From the NCBI GenBank assembly GCA_025774405.1, contig JALGWB010000108.1, positions 1 through 7,064 of the forward strand: a stretch of 7,064 bases of DNA, written 5' to 3'. The notes under the pieces are model-generated. The model saw only the letters and a program-made list of their open reading frames with translations, was not told where the DNA came from and did no database searches. Below, in pieces: positions 5,416 to 7,064 of this stretch. The position numbers and the translations under genes are program-made. The stretch comes from a bacterium (GTDB lineage: Bacteria; Arandabacterota; Arandabacteria; Arandabacterales; Arandabacteraceae). Numbering within the stretch: the stretch's first letter is position 1; each line of letters begins with the position of its first letter.

Positions 5416-6122
5416 GCAGAACCCTGGCCATTTTCAAACGTGAGTTTGCCAGCTACTTCAACAGCCCTATTGCCTATATCTACGTGACAGTTTTTCTCGG
5501 ACTGGCAGGTTGGCTTTTCTTCAAAGGCTTCTTCCTCGTTGGTGAAGCTTCGATGCGCTCGTTTTTCGGGATCCTGCCCTGGCTCTTCCTGTTCTTCGTC
5601 CCGGCAATTACCATGCGGCTTTGGGCCGAAGAGAGAAAAGTTGGTACGATGGAACTTCTTATGACACTTCCTGTGACCGATACCGAGGCGGTCATGGGCA
5701 AGTTCCTTGCAAGCTTTACCTTCTTGCTGGTCAGCCTGGCCCTTTCCCTTGTACTGGCTGTTGTGGTTTCGGCTCTTGGGGATCCTGATCCGGGCGAGAT
5801 CTTTGGTGGCTACCTTGGAGCTGTGCTTATCGGTGCTGCTTTCCTGGCGATTGGACTCTTCTTGTCGAGCCTGACGGAGAATCAGATAGTTGCCTTCATA
5901 ATTTCGGTTGTTACCATATTCGTACTCTTCATCCTCGGGGATGATTTCGTATTGATGGGAGTGCCTAACTGGATTGCCCCTGTGTTCAGCTTCCTTGGAC
6001 TTGGCGCACACTACGATAGTGTCAGTCGTGGTGTTATAGATACACGTGACATCATCTACTACCTTTCGGTTGTAGGCTTCTTCCTCTACTTGAATGTCAA
6101 ATCCATTGAAAGCAGGAAATAG
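5412..6122 (+). CDS. ABC-2 type permease, GldF-like
   Basis: A 236-residue inner-membrane permease with six hydrophobic segments, near residues 20-41, 51-68, 98-119, 130-152, 158-175 and 213-229. The cytoplasmic loop EERKVGTMELLMTLP (73-87), followed by the GKFLASF stretch, is the characteristic motif of the GldF/ABC-2 family. The N-terminal KREFASYFNSPIAYIY pattern also fits that family. It starts within the stop of the ATPase gene (ATGA), and its own TAG forms part of the ribosome site of the next gene. Length is normal for GldF-like proteins. It presumably pairs as a dimer with the ATPase. The substrate is unknown. Confidence 0.92.
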   Translation: MSRTLAIFKREFASYFNSPIAYIYVTVFLGLAGWLFFKGFFLVGEASMRSFFGILPWLFLFFVPAITMRLWAEERKVGTMELLMTLPVTDTEAVMGKFLASFTFLLVSLALSLVLAVVVSALGDPDPGEIFGGYLGAVLIGAAFLAIGLFLSSLTENQIVAFIISVVTIFVLFILGDDFVLMGVPNWIAPVFSFLGLGAHYDSVSRGVIDTRDIIYYLSVVGFFLYLNVKSIESRK

Positions 6123-6131
6123 GAGTGAGCC

Positions 6132-7064
6132 ATGAAGGGTAAGAGATATGGTGGCAGCATCTTGATTGAGGCTATAATGGTCATCGCCATCCTTGCGATT
6201 GTCAATCTGATTTCACTCAACTTCTTCGGCAGAGCAGACCTTACGCAAAACAAACGTTACAGCATCTCACAATCAACCAAGGACGTTCTTCGTGAGCTGG
6301 ATGATGTGGTCAACATAAAGGTCTATTTCTCAAAGCAGCTTCCACCGTACCTTACCACACTCACACGCCAGGTCAGGGATGTACTGGATGAATACCGTGC
6401 ATATGCAGGCCACAATCTTGTGATTGATTTTGAGGATCCAACTGACGATCCCGAGCTTCAGAGGCGTATTCACGCGCTCGGGATACCGCCCGTTCAGCTT
6501 AATATCATTCAAAAAGACAAGGCTGAGGTGATGAACGCCTACCTGGGCATCGCTGTGCTCTTCGAAGATCGGACGGAAGTGATCCCTGTGGTTCAAAGTG
6601 CCAATAACCTCGAATACGATCTGACCTCAGCTATTGTCAAAGTCGCCTCGAGTGAGCGTCGAACGGTGGGCTTCCTCGCTGGTCATGACGAGCCAGATAT
6701 TGAAAAGGAGTACGAGATTATCAAGCGATCGCTGGAGAAGCAATATGACGTAAGGCGTGTGAATACCGCGAATGGTAGGCTTGTGCCCGGGGACATAAAT
6801 ACCCTGATAGTGGCGAGTCCGAGAAATCTATCGGACTGGGATCTTTTTGCAATCGACCAGTTCATCATGCGGGGCGGTAGAGCCCTCTTCATGGTGAACC
6901 GTATAGAGATTCCTGAAGGTTCACTCTATGCTGTTCACGCCAAGGGTGTTCTTGATTCCTTGCTTGCCCATTATGGAGTGAAAGTCAAGCCCGATCTCGT
7001 AATCGATCGCAGTGCGGCAAGTGCAACCTTCTCGGCAGGCTACTTCACTTACACCCTTCCATAT
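6132..7064 (+). CDS. GldG-like ABC transporter auxiliary protein, 3' partial
   Basis: The frame is open without a stop for 311 codons to the window end. ATG 6132 has GGAG at 6122-6125, overlapping the permease stop, so this is the third gene of the operon. An N-terminal membrane anchor spans about 9-31. Right after it comes RADLTQNKRYSIS (34-46), the family's R-DLT-x-x-K-x-Y-x-hydrophobic-S motif. Further signs are the NAYLGIAVLFED strand (about 137-148), VGFLAGHDEP (179-188), which matches the family's GHGE segment, and IDQFIMRGGRALFMVN (241-256). Together these indicate the GldG / ABC-type auxiliary family with a large domain outside the membrane. GldG-like proteins usually end in a further C-terminal helix, so much of this protein lies beyond the window. 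Its biochemical role is unknown. Related clusters often carry a DUF4340 protein next. Confidence 0.9.
   Translation, partial: MKGKRYGGSILIEAIMVIAILAIVNLISLNFFGRADLTQNKRYSISQSTKDVLRELDDVVNIKVYFSKQLPPYLTTLTRQVRDVLDEYRAYAGHNLVIDFEDPTDDPELQRRIHALGIPPVQLNIIQKDKAEVMNAYLGIAVLFEDRTEVIPVVQSANNLEYDLTSAIVKVASSERRTVGFLAGHDEPDIEKEYEIIKRSLEKQYDVRRVNTANGRLVPGDINTLIVASPRNLSDWDLFAIDQFIMRGGRALFMVNRIEIPEGSLYAVHAKGVLDSLLAHYGVKVKPDLVIDRSAASATFSAGYFTYTLPY

Noticed and set aside
5253..6011. Long open frame on the - strand (252 codons) across the ABC genes
   Set aside because: It lies opposite strongly supported ATPase and permease genes, its product is a low-complexity charged peptide, and no ribosome site or domain is visible. 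It is a shadow of the codon pattern.
1..7064. CRISPR arrays, insertion sequences, attachment sites, tRNA or rRNA genes
   Set aside because: I found no regularly spaced repeats, transposase-like frames, terminal inverted repeats with target duplications, or recognisable stable RNA genes.

Overview
The window comes from a bacterium of roughly balanced base composition. All genes lie on the + strand, with short spacers, Shine-Dalgarno sequences of the GGAG type and one ATGA start/stop overlap. A two-component pair with an NtrC-type (sigma54-class) response regulator, and a GldA/GldF/GldG-like ABC transporter cassette, point to a Gram-negative-type lineage. That pairing is spread over many phyla, so I cannot place the organism further.

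Left part (1-3878): a large cytoplasmic sensor histidine kinase (PAS-PAS-coiled coil-GAF-GAF-DHp-ATPase), cut at its 5' end by the window, is followed 19 bases later by its probable partner, a receiver-AAA+-Fis-type HTH regulator. The regulator aligns without gaps to PspF/NtrC landmarks from the Walker A lysine to Walker B. It differs at two catalytic positions: the Walker B Asp is Asn246, and the 'glutamate switch' Asn is Phe203.

Middle part (3879-4470): 592 bases without a convincing protein gene, but with ordered signals. Two tandem 16-bp palindromes 20 bp apart (3880-3915) lie just after the regulator stop. A strong sigma54 -24/-12 candidate (4097-4112) sits about 215 bp downstream of the nearer palindrome, which is the spacing expected between an enhancer and its promoter. 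It is followed by a stretch able to form several long stems and ending in a perfect 12-bp hairpin (about 4123-4326). This is the layout of kinase, enhancer-binding protein, enhancer, sigma54 promoter and small RNA, as known from CbrAB-CrcZ in Pseudomonas and the pxr locus of Myxococcus. I regard a local regulator-to-sRNA circuit as the main candidate for an undescribed system here. The atypical ATPase residues of the regulator argue against a simple version of it.

Right part (4333-7064): a consensus sigma70 promoter (TTGACA-16-TATAAT) starts directly after the hairpin and should drive an ABC operon: ATPase, six-helix permease, and a membrane-anchored GldG-type auxiliary protein that runs off the window end. 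Nothing in the sequence ties this transporter functionally to the two-component system, and the hairpin plus new promoter suggest separate transcription units.
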